Assembly: GCA_937891805.1 (NCBI GenBank)
Contig: CALATK010000222.1
Coordinates: 1-12,922, forward strand
Source of the DNA: an uncultured Fibrobacter sp.
Lineage (GTDB): Bacteria; Fibrobacterota; Fibrobacteria; Fibrobacterales; Fibrobacteraceae
Direction: 5' to 3'
Length of the DNA stretch: 12,922 bases
The notes beneath the pieces are model-generated. The model searched no databases and was not told where the DNA came from. It was given only the letters and a program-made list of their open reading frames with translations. Shown here in pieces: positions 12,586 to 12,922 of this stretch. A program made the position numbers and the translations under genes. The stretch's first letter is position 1. Each line of letters opens with the position of its first letter.

Positions 12586-12922
12586 ATGAATCTCAAAGTG
12601 TCTGGAATTATTTCTGTTTTGACCCTTGCCGCCGCTGTTTTTGCGGCTCCGCAGGCCCAACCCGCCGCTAATGCCGCTCCTGCTGCCGCTAATGCTGCTC
12701 CGGCCCAAGAGGCTGCGGCCCCTGCAGCTACTGAAACCGCCGCAGCCCCTGCACAAGAGGCTGCAGCCCCTGCTGCTCCCGAAACGACTGCACCTGCGAC
12801 AGCTGCAGAAGCTGTTCCTGAACAAGCGGCAGCTCCTGCGACTGAACAGGCCGCTGCTCCTGAACAAACGGCCGCCCCTGCCGAAGCACCCGCTGCCGAA
12901 GCTGCTCCGACTGAAGAGGCTG
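12586..12922 (+). CDS. Exported Ala/Pro/Glu-rich low-complexity protein (partial)
   Basis: The gene runs off the right edge after 112 codons. A Sec signal peptide (MNLKVSGIISVLTLAAAVFA, cleavage likely before APQ, residues 20/21) has no lipobox Cys. The visible mature part is entirely low-complexity Ala, Pro, Glu, Gln and Thr with irregular repeats around AAAPAxE and PEQAAAP, a form seen in periplasm-spanning or cell-wall linkers. GGAGG at 12576-12580, 5 nt before the ATG, decides the start; an in-frame ATG at 12574 overlaps that site. Any functional domain must lie beyond the window, so no role is assigned. Confidence 0.75.
   Translation, partial: MNLKVSGIISVLTLAAAVFAAPQAQPAANAAPAAANAAPAQEAAAPAATETAAAPAQEAAAPAAPETTAPATAAEAVPEQAAAPATEQAAAPEQTAAPAEAPAAEAAPTEEA

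Noticed and set aside
12211..12867. Minus-strand Ser/Arg/Gly-rich open frame
   Set aside because: It spans two plus-strand genes and a terminator and is the reverse reading of Ala/Pro/Lys-rich codons.

Overview
The window reads as chromosomal DNA of a Fibrobacter-like bacterium (phylum Fibrobacterota). The evidence is two proteins with the FISUMP domain (Fibrobacter succinogenes major paralogous domain, TIGR02145), a TIGR02147-family protein, poly-serine linkers behind lipoprotein signals, several lipoproteins, and -7-like promoter elements of the TAnnTTTG type known from the related Bacteroidota. No tRNA, rRNA, CRISPR array, transposase or integrase was seen.

Layout. (1) 1-587, minus: the N-terminal half of an agmatine deiminase (aguA), running off the left edge. 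(2) About 600-5830, plus: an accessory cassette. It holds a TIGR02147 protein from a probably leaderless promoter, an overlapping Cys-rich lipoprotein and a FISUMP lipoprotein. A truncated antisense copy of the aguB 3' end follows, then a second FISUMP gene whose 5' end has been replaced, a small lipoprotein, a terminator, a dyad and a Fic-domain protein. (3) 5861-8545, minus: aguB (N-carbamoylputrescine amidase) and proS (prolyl-tRNA synthetase), separated by a 76-bp palindrome and a heptanucleotide repeat array. (4) 8700-12922, plus: a lipoprotein joining two FKBP_N-like repeats to a CGHC thioredoxin domain, then mnmG (tRNA wobble modification), a small basic protein, and the start of an exported Ala/Pro/Glu-rich protein.

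How the genes relate. aguA and aguB are the two steps from agmatine to putrescine and lie on the same strand, but 5.3 kb of opposite-strand accessory genes separates them. This suggests that the cassette entered a former proS-aguB-aguA neighbourhood. The last 86 codons of aguB occur twice as direct repeats (3096-3356 and 5861-6118) that bracket the FISUMP2-lipoprotein-fic segment. The copies differ by 33 substitutions, and every one is synonymous. The truncated copy therefore looks like the end of a recently intact aguB allele, which points to a recent recombination with a related strain, or to an assembly join of two strains. The second FISUMP reading frame now begins inside that fragment in antisense and has no signal peptide.

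The items most worth a second look are the duplicated aguB end, the FKBP_N/thioredoxin lipoprotein, and the two CTA-type heptad arrays, one of which places TAG stops in all six frames.
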